Shown here: piece after piece, positions 50,760-59,485 of the stretch
Layout: every line of letters starts with the position of its first letter
How positions within the stretch are numbered: the stretch's first letter is position 1
Source of the DNA: JAPOUP01 sp965203605
Lineage (GTDB): Bacteria > Pseudomonadota > Alphaproteobacteria > Rhodobacterales > Rhodobacteraceae
Length of the DNA stretch: 64,000 bases
Assembly: GCA_965203605.1 (NCBI GenBank)
Contig: OZ241902.1
Coordinates: 3,224,001-3,288,000, forward strand
Reading direction: 5' to 3'
Position numbers and translations under genes: made by a program
The notes under the pieces: model-generated
Seen by the model: only the letters and a program-made list of their open reading frames with translations
Told to the model about the DNA's origin: nothing
Databases searched by the model: none

Positions 50760-52457
50760 TCACTTGATCCTGTACCAGTCTGCGACGTTCCATAGTTCGC
50801 TGTCCCAAACGTTCAGGACAACGCCACCAAGCGTATTCGCGTGAGCCGACAGTCGCCCTCGGTGGACGAGTGGAATCAACATGCCGTTCTCGACCGCCAT
50901 ATCATTCAGAGCACGGCCGATCTTCGCACGTTCTTCCAGATCAGCGGTCCTGGTCAACTCGACATGAAGCGCGTCGTACTCCTCCATGCAGAAGCGGCTG
51001 ATGTTCTCGCCCTGCCACTGGGTTGCCGGCCGCGGTGCCTTGTCGCAGAGGCCATTGCCTAGATAGGACTGAGGGTCGGTACCGTTGAAGGTGTTGGCGT
51101 ACATCTGCACGTCCGCATAGAACTTCTGGAATGTGTCCGGCGAGCCCGGATCACCTCCGAAGAACACGGATGCGTTGATGTTCCGGAGTTCGGTTTCAAC
51201 ACCGATTTCGCTCCACCACTGTTTGATCAGCGCCTGGAAGTCCTGACGGACGGCGTTGGTCGAGGTCTGATAGAGGATCTTAAGCGGTACGCCGTCCTTC
51301 TCGCGGATGCCGTCACCATCGGTATCAATGATTCCAGCTTCATCCAGAAGCGCATTCGCGCCAGTGATGTCCTGAGTCAGGCAATCGAAAGTGTCGGAGT
51401 TGTACGCTGAGGGAGCGGGTACCCAATTGCAAGATACCTTCCCGGCCTGACCATAACCGACCTCTACCAACAGAGGTCGATCGATTGCCATGGACAGGGC
51501 GCGGTATACTGCCGGGTCTCCAAGAAACGGATGCGGTTTCACCACTGAGCGCTCGTCTGCGCCGAGACCGGGGTCGGGATTTGTACTGTTCAGCATGAGA
51601 CGTTCCAGAAGAGGGCCGAATCCCGCAATTGGAGTTCCCTTGCCACCCTTCTGCATCTGCGCGATCACATCTGGCGCGAGTTGAAGGTTCCAGGCGTAGT
51701 CAAATTCGCCTGTCTCCATGACAGCTCGTCCCGCCGCCGTTGCGTCTCCACCGCCTTTAAAGGTCACTTTCGCGAAGGCAGGCTTGCCTTCAACGCGAAA
51801 ATTCTCGTTGGCCTCCATGGTGATCACGTCGTTCGGGCGGAACTCCATAACCTTGAATGGCCCGGTACCAGTTGGCCCGAAGTTCTGGTCAGTGCATTCC
51901 GGTGCCTTGGCGCCCAGACAGTCCAGGAACTGGGCTTTCTGAATGATCGGACTTTCGCCTCCGACAAAAGGACCATACGGATTAGGGGTGGGATCGCTGA
52001 ATGTCACAACCACCGTAAGCTCATCAGGCGTTTCCACCGAGTCTACGCCCTCAAACTTGGTAAGCTGCGCGCACCCACCCTCGGGGTGAGTGCAATAATC
52101 GTAAGTGAACTTCACGTCTGCGGAGGTGAATGGCGTACCGTCTGACCAGAGTATACCCGGCGTGATCTGCCAAGTGATCTGTGTCAGGTCCTCGCTGACA
52201 CCGCCGTTCGTCGTTGTCGGTATCCGTTCGACAAGCCAAGGTGTGAGATTCCCTTTCTCGTCGTATCTCGCCAATGGCTCGATGATCATCGATGAACTCT
52301 CGATGTCCTTCGTGCCGCCAGAGAGATACGGGTTCAGAATCGACGGGGCCTGCCAGTAGATGATCCTGACCTCGCCGTCACCTCCGCGGTCGGCTTCGGC
52401 CATCGGTGCAAGCGCAAGCGTCGCGGCGGCACCGAGTAATGCTGTTCTGGGTTTCAT
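50760..52457 (-). CDS. Peptide ABC transporter substrate-binding protein (DppA/OppA type)
   Basis: A 565-residue periplasmic binding protein of the family 5 type. A signal peptide (K-P-R-T-A-L-L-G-A-A-A-T-L-A-L-A) is cleaved near A-E-A. The mature part has A-P-S-I-L-N-P-Y, L-A-R-Y-D-E-K-G-N-L-T-P-W-L, W-S-D-G-T-P-F-T-S-A-D-V and Y-R-A-L-S-M-A-I-D-R-P, all typical. ATG 52457 follows AAGGAGACC. It lies between the ATPase and permease genes rather than first in the operon. The ligand is likely a short peptide or an acylated amino acid, given the adjacent M20 amidohydrolase. Confidence 0.93.
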   Translation of the reverse strand: MKPRTALLGAAATLALAPMAEADRGGDGEVRIIYWQAPSILNPYLSGGTKDIESSSMIIEPLARYDEKGNLTPWLVERIPTTTNGGVSEDLTQITWQITPGILWSDGTPFTSADVKFTYDYCTHPEGGCAQLTKFEGVDSVETPDELTVVVTFSDPTPNPYGPFVGGESPIIQKAQFLDCLGAKAPECTDQNFGPTGTGPFKVMEFRPNDVITMEANENFRVEGKPAFAKVTFKGGGDATAAGRAVMETGEFDYAWNLQLAPDVIAQMQKGGKGTPIAGFGPLLERLMLNSTNPDPGLGADERSVVKPHPFLGDPAVYRALSMAIDRPLLVEVGYGQAGKVSCNWVPAPSAYNSDTFDCLTQDITGANALLDEAGIIDTDGDGIREKDGVPLKILYQTSTNAVRQDFQALIKQWWSEIGVETELRNINASVFFGGDPGSPDTFQKFYADVQMYANTFNGTDPQSYLGNGLCDKAPRPATQWQGENISRFCMEEYDALHVELTRTADLEERAKIGRALNDMAVENGMLIPLVHRGRLSAHANTLGGVVLNVWDSELWNVADWYRIK

Positions 52458-52492
52458 GGTTGGTCTCCTTATTGGTTGCGCTCTAGCCTCGG

Positions 52493-53509
52493 TCACGCCG
52501 CTACCTGTTCGGCGGCGTTGTTTTCACTGTAGAGATGGCAGGCGACGTAGCGCCCCGTTTCCACCTCTCGGAAAGCAGGTTCTACACGTTTGCAGAGTTC
52601 CATGACCTGCGGACATCGGGTGCAGAAATTGCAGCCTTTCGGCGGATTCGATGGCGAAGGCACCTCGCCCTTCAGGATGATGCGACTGACGCCACCGGCA
52701 TCTGGGTCGGGTTCAGGCACAGCACTCAGTAGAGCCTGCGTATAGGGATGCATAGGTGTCCCGTAGATATGATCGCGGTCGGCGACCTCAACGGTCTTGC
52801 CAAGATACATGACTGCCACACGGTCGGCGATATGGCGCACCATCGAGAGATCATGGCTGATGAACAGATAGGTCAGCCCAAGCCTATCCTGCAGGTCTTC
52901 CAGAAGATTCACGACCTGCGCCTGAATGGATACATCCAGTGCAGCGATCGGTTCGTCGCAGACCACGAACCTCGGGCTAAGCGCAAGTGCTCTCGCTATG
53001 CCGATTCGCTGGCGTTGCCCGCCGGAGAACTCATGCGGGTATCTGACGGCGAACCCGGGGCTCAAACCCACCGCATCCATCAATTCGTTGATCCTGTCCC
53101 GACGTTCCGGCCCTGTCAGTTCCGTGTGCTCGTCAAGTGGTTCGCCAATGATTCCAGCCACAGTCATGCGCGGATTGAGGCAGGCCTGCGGGTCCTGAAA
53201 CACCATCTGCATCATCGGCCTTCGCTTACGTAGCCGTGATTGGTCCATCCGGGAGATATCAATTCCGTCGATTTCAATGGTGCCGCCCGTAATGTCATGA
53301 AGTCGCAGAACGGCGCGTCCGCATGTTGACTTGCCGCAGCCCGACTCGCCGACCAACCCAAGCGTTTCGCCTTCGAATACGTCAAAGCTAACGCCATCAA
53401 CAGCTTTCACATCGCCGACATGACGCCTCAGGACTCCAGCCAGGATGGGAAAATGCATCTTCAGGTCGCGCACTTCGACCAAGGGTTTTCGCGGACCCGC
53501 GTCACGCAT
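52493..53509 (-). CDS. Peptide ABC transporter ATPase (DppF type)
   Basis: A 338-residue ATPase. Walker A is G-E-S-G-C-G-K-S-T, signature F-S-G-G-Q-R-Q-R-I-G-I-A-R-A, and Walker B F-V-V-C-D-E-P-I-A-A-L-D-V-S. The C-terminal oligopeptide-transporter segment with C-x(2)-R-C-P (N-F-C-T-R-C-P-Q-V-M) likely binds an iron-sulfur cluster, as in DppD/DppF. ATG 53509 overlaps the dppD stop by eight bases; the frame extends to 53596 but the added residues are not family-like. Confidence 0.94.
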   Translation of the reverse strand: MRDAGPRKPLVEVRDLKMHFPILAGVLRRHVGDVKAVDGVSFDVFEGETLGLVGESGCGKSTCGRAVLRLHDITGGTIEIDGIDISRMDQSRLRKRRPMMQMVFQDPQACLNPRMTVAGIIGEPLDEHTELTGPERRDRINELMDAVGLSPGFAVRYPHEFSGGQRQRIGIARALALSPRFVVCDEPIAALDVSIQAQVVNLLEDLQDRLGLTYLFISHDLSMVRHIADRVAVMYLGKTVEVADRDHIYGTPMHPYTQALLSAVPEPDPDAGGVSRIILKGEVPSPSNPPKGCNFCTRCPQVMELCKRVEPAFREVETGRYVACHLYSENNAAEQVAA

Positions 53510-54506
53510 CACGTTGTTCACCTGTTCTCGCGTCCCAGAAACATGCCACATCGTGGCCGGGACCGATAGGCATGCGCACCGGATTCTGACGGTCACAGCG
53601 GTCCATGCGCTGTGGGCAGCGCAGTCGGAACGGGCAGGCGGAAGGTACCGCGCCGAGAATGGGCGGCTGCCCGTCGATTACCTGAAGTCGATGGTCACGT
53701 GGGCCGCGCACCTTTGGAATGGTCTCCAGAAGTGCCCGGGTGTACGGATGCTGCGGGTTGGCGAACAGTTCCCGGACCGGCGCATGCTCGACGATCTGGC
53801 CACCATACATCACAATCACCCGGTCGGCGATTCCGGCAATGACCCCAAGATCGTGCGTGATCCAGATGATGGCCATGCCGAGCTTGTTTCTCAGGTCCCG
53901 AACAAGTTCGAGAATCTGTGCCTGAATTGTTACATCGAGTGCAGTGGTTGGCTCGTCGGCGACCAGAATCCTGGGGTCGCAGGCCAGTGCAATGGCAATC
54001 ATGACACGCTGGCGCATTCCACCCGAAAACTGATGCGGATAGTCGTCGAGACGCCGCCGTGCATCAGGAATCCCAACCAGTTCCAGCAGTTCCTGTGCCC
54101 GATCACGTGCCTGCCTGCGCGAGAGCCGGAAATGTCTACGTAGGGGCTCCATGAGCTGGAACCCAACGGTAAACACCGGATTCAGCGACGTCATCGGATC
54201 CTGGAAAACAAAGCCTATTCCCGCGCCACGAACGGAGCGCAGGATCCTGTCATCGGCCTTCAGGAGATCCCGTTGTTCGAACAGGACTTCGCCATCGCGA
54301 ATTTCCGCAGGTGGAGATGGCAGGAGACCGAGGAGAGACATCATGGTCACTGACTTGCCCGAGCCAGACTCGCCGACAACCCCCAGAAGTTCGCCCGCAC
54401 GGAGGTCAAAGCTCACCGAGTTGACCGCATGAACCTCTCCCTGCCGGGTACGGAACACGGTCCTTAGATTCCTGACGTCGATTACGGGCGCAGCCCCGTC
54501 GGGCAT
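53502..54506 (-). CDS. Peptide ABC transporter ATPase (DppD type)
   Basis: A 334-residue ATPase and first gene of the operon. Walker A is G-E-S-G-S-G-K-S-V-T, signature F-S-G-G-M-R-Q-R-V-M-I-A, and Walker B I-L-V-A-D-E-P-T-T-A-L-D-V. The C-terminal region has the cysteine segment A-C-P-F-R-L-R-C-P-Q-R-M-D-R-C. It forms a heterodimer with the DppF-type subunit. A probable promoter with an embedded palindrome lies about 70-100 bases upstream. Confidence 0.94.
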   Translation of the reverse strand: MPDGAAPVIDVRNLRTVFRTRQGEVHAVNSVSFDLRAGELLGVVGESGSGKSVTMMSLLGLLPSPPAEIRDGEVLFEQRDLLKADDRILRSVRGAGIGFVFQDPMTSLNPVFTVGFQLMEPLRRHFRLSRRQARDRAQELLELVGIPDARRRLDDYPHQFSGGMRQRVMIAIALACDPRILVADEPTTALDVTIQAQILELVRDLRNKLGMAIIWITHDLGVIAGIADRVIVMYGGQIVEHAPVRELFANPQHPYTRALLETIPKVRGPRDHRLQVIDGQPPILGAVPSACPFRLRCPQRMDRCDRQNPVRMPIGPGHDVACFWDARTGEQRDA

Positions 54507-54853
54507 TGGGAATCCTCATCCAGTCGCCGGTGAGCGCACCGCGGGTTTCCAGCCGGGTCCGTCTCGATTGACGTTACTAGATGACATCTGTTTGGCAAGC
54601 GTCAATACCCAATCTGCCTGAGCATATGGAATGCAGGCAATGGGCATAGGCATTTCGATGCTCCTGTTGGCAGGTTCCGGAATCCATGATTGCGCTCGCC
54701 TCGGAACTTAAGGGCATTGGCAGAGGGAATGCACAGGAGAATGGTCTCTGGGAAAACCCAGACCCTTCTATGCGCGGGCCAGAAGCGACTGTCGTCTTGC
54801 GCTCGCACCAAAACTGTTCCAGTCTCGTCCGCGAAAACGCAAGGAGGACATCG
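54507..54853. other. Divergent control region between dppD and the M20 hydrolase
   Basis: These 347 bases contain the promoter-like elements for the dpp operon (54576-54606). AAGGAGG at 54841-54847 is the ribosome-binding site of the hydrolase gene. No promoter for the plus strand was convincing and no small gene was seen. Confidence 0.6.
54567..54606 (-). promoter_or_regulatory. Possible dpp promoter with operator palindromes
   Basis: On the minus strand, TTGACG (54605-54600) and TCTAGT (54581-54576) are 18 bases apart. Between and around them lie two symmetric elements: the 11-bp palindrome AGATGACATCT (54579-54589), and a perfect inverted heptamer pair ATTGACG (54567-54573) and CGTCAAT (54600-54606). 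The arrangement suggests regulator binding over the promoter. Confidence 0.4.
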
Positions 54854-56017
54854 ATGCCCGTCAAGAACCGATTCGCTGAACTTCTTCCAGAGATTTCCCG
54901 CTGGCGCAGGGACATCCACCAGCATCCTGAACTCCTCTATGAAACTCACAGAACGTCGGCGCTGGTGACGGAGAAGCTTCGTGAGTTCGGGTGTGACGAG
55001 GTGGTCGGTGGTCTGGGCAGGACCGGGGTCGTTGGAATCATTCGGGGCCGGTCGAACGGTTCCGGTCGCACAATTGGACTGCGCGCGGATATGGATGCGC
55101 TTCCGATTCAGGAAGAGACCGGACTGGACTATGCAAGCGGAACCCCGGGCAAGATGCACGCCTGCGGCCATGACGGGCATACAGCGATGCTGCTCGGAGC
55201 CGCCAAATACCTTTGCGAGACGAGGAACTTCGACGGAACCGCCGCCGTGATCTTCCAGCCCGCCGAAGAAGGCGGCGGTGGCGCGCGTGAGATGTGCGAG
55301 GACGGGCTGATGGACCGATTCGGCATTGACGAGGTTTACGGCATGCATAACTGGCCAGGAAAGCCGGCTGGAAGTTTCGCGATCCGCCCGGGAGCGTTCT
55401 TCGCCGCCACAGATGTCTTCCGCATTGAGTTCGTGGGGAAAGGTGGACACGCCGCGAAGCCACAGGAGACGGTCGACACGGTCGTCATGGCTTGCCAGGC
55501 CGTGCTTGCGCTTCAGACAGTCGTGAGCCGGAACGCTGATCCCGTTGACCGTCTGGTTGTGTCGGTGACCTCGTTCGAGACTTCGAGCAAGGCGTTTAAC
55601 GTGATACCACAGACCGTTACACTGAAAGGGACGGTGCGCACCCTAAGTCCCGGAATGAGGGATCTGGCGGAGGATCGGATCAGGTCCATCTGCGAGGGTG
55701 TCGCAACGACATTTGGCGGGACGGTCGATGTGACCTATGATCGCAACTATCCCGTAATGGCCAATTCGGAATTGGAGACGGGTTATGCGGCTGCGGTTGC
55801 GCAGTCGGTCACAGGTCATTGCGAAGACGCGCCATATGTTATGGGCGGTGAGGATTTCGCATTCATGCTGGAGGAACGGCCAGGTGCCTACATTCTCGTG
55901 GGCAACGGTGACAGTGCGCCGGTACATCACCCGCAGTATAACTTCAACGACGAAGCGATCCCAGCCGGCTGTTCATGGTATGCGCAGATGGTGGAGTCGC
56001 GTCTGCCAGCGGTTTGA
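54854..56017 (+). CDS. M20 family amidohydrolase (hippurate hydrolase/N-acyl amino acid hydrolase type)
   Basis: A 387-residue metal-dependent amidohydrolase cleaving an acyl group from amino acids or short peptides. It begins R-R-D-I-H-Q-H-P-E-L (18-27). Metal-binding motifs are A-C-G-H-D-G-H-T-A (103-111), with Cys104 and His106 as predicted ligands, Glu138/Glu139 in Q-P-A-E-E-G, the M-H-N-W-P-G His, and late G-G-E-D-F-A. ATG 54854 follows AAGGAGG. Divergence from the peptide ABC operon suggests it processes the imported substrate. The precise acyl group is unknown. Confidence 0.92.
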   Translation: MPVKNRFAELLPEISRWRRDIHQHPELLYETHRTSALVTEKLREFGCDEVVGGLGRTGVVGIIRGRSNGSGRTIGLRADMDALPIQEETGLDYASGTPGKMHACGHDGHTAMLLGAAKYLCETRNFDGTAAVIFQPAEEGGGGAREMCEDGLMDRFGIDEVYGMHNWPGKPAGSFAIRPGAFFAATDVFRIEFVGKGGHAAKPQETVDTVVMACQAVLALQTVVSRNADPVDRLVVSVTSFETSSKAFNVIPQTVTLKGTVRTLSPGMRDLAEDRIRSICEGVATTFGGTVDVTYDRNYPVMANSELETGYAAAVAQSVTGHCEDAPYVMGGEDFAFMLEERPGAYILVGNGDSAPVHHPQYNFNDEAIPAGCSWYAQMVESRLPAV

Positions 56018-56092
56018 GTGGCGCTGAGACTGCGGTTTCCGGGATCCGCCGCACGGAATTTTCATGTTCCGCCGCTCAGGGTGGCGAATTCG

Positions 56093-57106
56093 CTACCCGC
56101 CGGTATGGCTCATATGGCGGCTGACCTGTCCGGCTACCCGCTGTCTTGAGTAGTCGAAGTCGTGCCCCTTGGGTTTGCGTCCGATGGCTGCGTAGATGGC
56201 TTCGACGAGAGGAGTGTCGCTGTCCGGATGGGTGCGCAGGGGCAGTCGCAGATCAGCTTTGTCCTCCTGACCAAGGCACATGTAAAGTTCGCCGGTGCAG
56301 GTGAGTCTCACTCGATTGCAGGATTCGCAGAAATTATGCGTAAGCGGCGTGATGAAGCCGATTTGTTGGCCGGTCTCCACGAGACGGACGTAGCGGGCGG
56401 GTCCACCGGTGCGGTGGGTCAGGTCACTCACAGTGAAGCGCTCCGAGAGCCTGCGGCGAATGTCAGAGACAGGCCAATACTGTCCAATCCGGCTTTCGTT
56501 GCCCAGATCGCCCATAGGCATGACCTCGATCCAGGTGAGATCCATGTCTTCCGCAGCGCACCATTCCGTCAATGAAAACAGTTCGTCCTCGTTGAAGCCT
56601 TTCAGTGCGACAGTGTTGATCTTGACCCGGAGACCAGCCGAATGCGCGGCTTCAATTCCATCCAACACCTGTCGCAGGCGACCCCACCGAGTGACCCGAG
56701 CAAACTTATCCGCATCAAGTGTGTCGAGCGAGACGTTTACGCGGCGCACGCCTGCGGAGTGAAGCTCGTTGGCGAAGCGGCGAAGTTGCGAACCGTTGGT
56801 GGTTAGCGTAAGTTCCTTGAGTGCGCCGCTTTCCAGATGCCGCGACATGGAATCGAAGAACGAGAGTATGCCTTTGCGAACAAGAGGCTCACCTCCGGTA
56901 ATGCGCAGCTTTTCGACTCCGAGTCCGACAAAGGCGGTACATAGCCTGTCCAGTTCCTCCAGCGTAAGGAGTTCCTTCTTCGGGAGAAACGTCATGTTCT
57001 CCGACATGCAGTACACACAGCGGAAATCGCAGCGATCGGTGACTGATACGCGCAGATAGCTAATGGCGCGGGCGAATGGGTCGATGAGCTTCGGGATCAT
57101 TCCCAT
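56093..57106 (-). CDS. moaA: GTP 3',8-cyclase MoaA
   Basis: A 337-residue radical SAM enzyme that starts molybdenum-cofactor synthesis from GTP. The radical SAM cluster motif C-D-F-R-C-V-Y-C has Cys26, Cys30 and Cys33. The C-terminal cluster ligands lie in N-F-C-E-S-C-N-R-V-R-L-T, with another Cys further on in L-Y-M-C-L-G. The C-terminal Gly-Gly essential for activity is present (T-G-G). G-G-E-P-L-V-R-K (about 72-79) binds SAM. Length and motifs are normal. No MoaC or other moa gene is in the window. Confidence 0.97.
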   Translation of the reverse strand: MGMIPKLIDPFARAISYLRVSVTDRCDFRCVYCMSENMTFLPKKELLTLEELDRLCTAFVGLGVEKLRITGGEPLVRKGILSFFDSMSRHLESGALKELTLTTNGSQLRRFANELHSAGVRRVNVSLDTLDADKFARVTRWGRLRQVLDGIEAAHSAGLRVKINTVALKGFNEDELFSLTEWCAAEDMDLTWIEVMPMGDLGNESRIGQYWPVSDIRRRLSERFTVSDLTHRTGGPARYVRLVETGQQIGFITPLTHNFCESCNRVRLTCTGELYMCLGQEDKADLRLPLRTHPDSDTPLVEAIYAAIGRKPKGHDFDYSRQRVAGQVSRHMSHTGG

Positions 57107-57335
57107 AATCTAGGAGGCAATCTGTTTCACCGCAAGCTGTTGGTGGACGTTGAGCAGGGCAATCGCACTTGGGCCTCTATCGTCGCGTCGATGCCTGAAA
57201 TCATCCGAACCTGACCCCAATCGCGAGAGGAGCGCACTTCTGTTCTTAATTTGTTCTCGTCTGTCACAACGAAAGTTCCAAGTGCGATAACCCTGGGACG
57301 TTGAGGGTCTGCTATTTTGGCTGTATACTGATCGC

Positions 57336-57797
57336 ATGAGATTCATCGGTTCGATTCCTTTGGCCCTGGCAGGTGTGCTGGCATTGGCCGGATGCGAAGG
57401 CGTGGACTTCTGGCCAACTTCCGATTTTCCGGATGAAGATGCCCAGGCTGTGGAAACGGGCACTGCCGAGGATGTGCCGGGAGCCGCTCCGCCAACGAGC
57501 CCAGACTATGTTCCAGAGGCGATCGATGCCACTCTGGGAAGCGGTGGTTTGTTCATTGGGAAGACCATCGCATCGTTAGGCAATCCGAATGATGCCGGTC
57601 TCTGGGTAAGGACACCACTTGTCAGTGAACCGACCGCAGGGCACGTCCACTACTCTGCCGGCAACCGTAGCGTGCGAGTGGAGTTGATTCCGAGTGGAGG
57701 CGCGGCGGGCAGCGGTAGCCAGATTTCGCTTGCGGCGATGCGGCTGCTCAATGCGCCGCTTGGGGATTTGCTGGAACTGGCAGTCTATCGGGGATGA
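57336..57797 (+). CDS. Conserved small lipoprotein
   Basis: A 153-residue predicted lipoprotein. The lipobox L-A-L-A-G-C puts the lipidated Cys at position 20. An acidic, Pro-rich linker precedes a conserved C-terminal domain (G-K-T-I-A-S-L-G-N-P-N-D-A-G-L-W, R-V-E-L-I-P, then G-S-Q-I-S-L-A-A-M). Similar proteins in alphaproteobacterial genomes are often labelled as related to the C-terminus of D-galactarate dehydratase, though an enzymatic role in a short lipoprotein is unlikely. Divergent from moaA. Function unknown. Confidence 0.82.
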   Translation: MRFIGSIPLALAGVLALAGCEGVDFWPTSDFPDEDAQAVETGTAEDVPGAAPPTSPDYVPEAIDATLGSGGLFIGKTIASLGNPNDAGLWVRTPLVSEPTAGHVHYSAGNRSVRVELIPSGGAAGSGSQISLAAMRLLNAPLGDLLELAVYRG

Positions 57798-58336
57798 GAC
57801 TGGTAGCCAGACAGGCCATGATCGCCGGAATTGCCAGCCCGAGTTGACAGTATCCATTGTAGAGATGACCTGCGATGCCGGTGAAAGGCAGTTCCACGCG
57901 TGGCGCGATGGCGGTGTCCCTGAAAGCGTGGGCCAACAGCGGCGGCACGCCTCGCGGAAAGCCCGCGGACCCTGGCGTTCCAATGGTGCCGGTGACCGTG
58001 GATGGGTTCAGGAACCCAGAGGCCTGGCCCTCCTCCTCCGACGCTGGACTGTGGAGCGGATCTTGGCACGGATGCCGTACAGCCGACGCTTGGCAAGTGA
58101 CTGAGGCGGACGCCAGCGAACTCCGTCCGCATGCCGGTCACCGACCCGCCGACTGGCGCGAGGGGCAGGTACTGGAAATGGGCAACTTGATTGAGACAAT
58201 GTTCCATGACCCAGCTTCCAAGGCAGGGGGGATAAAGAAGTTCTGGCGGTCAGGCGTCATTCCCAATCAATCTGATAGCCGTCGATCCTGCAAAGCCCAG
58301 TTGCGCCATGTCGGAGACCTGGAAGTTTCCGGACGT
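57798..58336. other. 539-base region without a supported gene; coding-like minus frame
   Basis: No intact gene is supported. One minus-strand frame from about 58110 to 57750 reads coherently (G-F-L-N-P-S-T-V-T-G-T-I-G-T-P-G, later a membrane-like Q-L-G-L-A-I-P-A-I-M-A-C-L-A) but lacks a start and runs into the lipoprotein gene. It may be a decayed membrane-protein gene. Confidence 0.35.
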
Positions 58337-58645
58337 CTAGCCTGCCATGGGAAGAATGTCCTCGAGAGCCCGTGCAAGCTGCCGGTCCCGGGCGGCGACG
58401 GACAGGTCGTGGCCGCGCTGCAGGTTCAGCCAGAATTCAGGACTCGTCCCGAAGTATCTGGCGAGACGTAACGCGGTGTCCGGCGAGACGCCGCGCGCGC
58501 CGCTCACCAGCCGCTCGATGCGCGTACGAGGTAGATTGAGCGCCTTCGCCAGCTTTCCGGCGCTCAGGCCGAATGGATTGAGGAACTCCTCCTTCAGTAT
58601 CTCCCCGGGATGTACCGGGTTCGCAAGGATAGCCATGTCGTTCAT
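58337..58645 (-). CDS. higA: HigA family antitoxin
   Basis: A 102-residue XRE/HigA antitoxin. The family start is N-P-V-H-P-G-E-I-L-K-E-E-F-L-N-P-F-G-L-S, the helix-turn-helix reads L-A-K-A-L-N-L-P-R-T-R-I-E-R-L-V-S-G, and the tail has T-A-L-R-L-A-R-Y-F-G-T-S-P-E-F-W-L-N-L-Q. It follows higB by six bases. It should bind the toxin and repress the shared promoter. Compared with the 30-kb higA it is more canonical, and its toxin is intact. Confidence 0.93.
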   Translation of the reverse strand: MNDMAILANPVHPGEILKEEFLNPFGLSAGKLAKALNLPRTRIERLVSGARGVSPDTALRLARYFGTSPEFWLNLQRGHDLSVAARDRQLARALEDILPMAG

Positions 58646-58651
58646 CCACAG

Positions 58652-58936
58652 TCAGCGATGATAGTCCACGATCTCAACGTCATGGGCATCCGCTCCGTCC
58701 CATCGGAAACAGATGCGCCACCGGCGGTTGATCCGGATCGAGTGCTGGCACTTCCGGTCTCCGGAGAGGTTTTCGAGCCTGTTGCCGGGCGGTATCGCCA
58801 GATCGTCCAGTGAGGCAGCGGCGTCCAGGATCGCCATTTTTCTTTCCGCTGCCCGGACCACATCGCCGGGCAGGCGTCTGCCGGACTTTCCGGCCATCAG
58901 GTTGTTGGCGAGACTTCCCTTCGTGCCCCTGATCAT
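58652..58936 (-). CDS. higB: HigB/RelE family toxin
   Basis: A 94-residue ribosome-dependent mRNA interferase type toxin. It has the HigB pattern: R-K-M-A-I-L-D-A-A-A-S-L-D-D-L, then P-P-G-N-R-L-E-N-L-S-G-D-R, H-S-I-R-I-N-R-R-W-R-I-C-F-R-W and D-V-E-I-V-D-Y-H. All segments are in frame, so the pair higB-higA is probably functional. It is transcribed away from the helicase gene region, in the same direction as moaA. Confidence 0.93.
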   Translation of the reverse strand: MIRGTKGSLANNLMAGKSGRRLPGDVVRAAERKMAILDAAASLDDLAIPPGNRLENLSGDRKCQHSIRINRRWRICFRWDGADAHDVEIVDYHR

Positions 58937-59326
58937 GCGTTGGTCTCCCTGGATGTGCGGGCCAGCCGGAACGAGTGTGAGTTGCGGTCATCATAAGGAA
59001 CATCGGAATACTCGAGGTCATTGGGGCAGTAGAGTGCAGGTCACGCACATATCCGTAAACGGGCATTGAACGCCGTGTATCCTGTTTAGATACATAAGTC
59101 AATTGTCTTTCTGGTCCAGAGGGTCTCAGCATTCCGGCGCGGGGAAGGGGCTGCCATTGCGCGTTCCGCAAATTGGGAATGATCACGGTGCCCCGCCACC
59201 CGGGAGTCAACGTGGATGACCTTTCCTGTGTTCACACCACCCGTCCCGTGTGCGCAGATCCGGACTTCACATTCGCGACAGGGCCGCCGCCGCACGGGGG
59301 TTTGGGCTCTGAAGAGCGACACCAGC

Positions 59327-59348
59327 CCCCACCTCCACTCTGAAGTGC
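59327..59348 (+). repeat. Solo IS30 end
   Basis: CCCCACCTCCACTCTGAAGT plus GC (22 bases) matches 20 of 22 bases of the left end of the 502-bp IS30 derivative at 45446. No transposase or partner repeat is nearby. It lies just beyond the 3' end of the helicase gene. Confidence 0.6.
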
Positions 59349-59359
59349 GGTACCATTGA

Positions 59360-59485
59360 TTATTCGCCGAGGTGACTTTGGACTGCTTCTTCCTTCCAGG
59401 TCTGCACCCTGCGAACGCAATTTGTGATATCGTCCCGGATTTCGTAGACCCAAAATCTCATCACGTCAAAGCCAAGCTCAAAGAG
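59360..59485 (-). pseudogene. Out-of-frame tail of the helicase-nuclease
   Basis: This reads R-L-F-E-L-G-F-D-V-M-R-F-W-V-Y-E-I-R-D-D, then I-T-N-C-V-R-R-V-Q-T-W-K-E-E, the normal last helix-strand unit of DUF559/Vsr-like nucleases (L-x-x-x-G-F-x-V-x-R-F-W). It continues the preceding gene after a single-base shift. It would be translated only if the ribosome slipped or if the extra base is a sequencing error. Confidence 0.75.

Noticed and set aside
57349..57366. GGTTCGATTCC resembling a tRNA T-arm
   Set aside because: It lies inside the signal-peptide codons of the lipoprotein gene and has no matching acceptor or anticodon stems.
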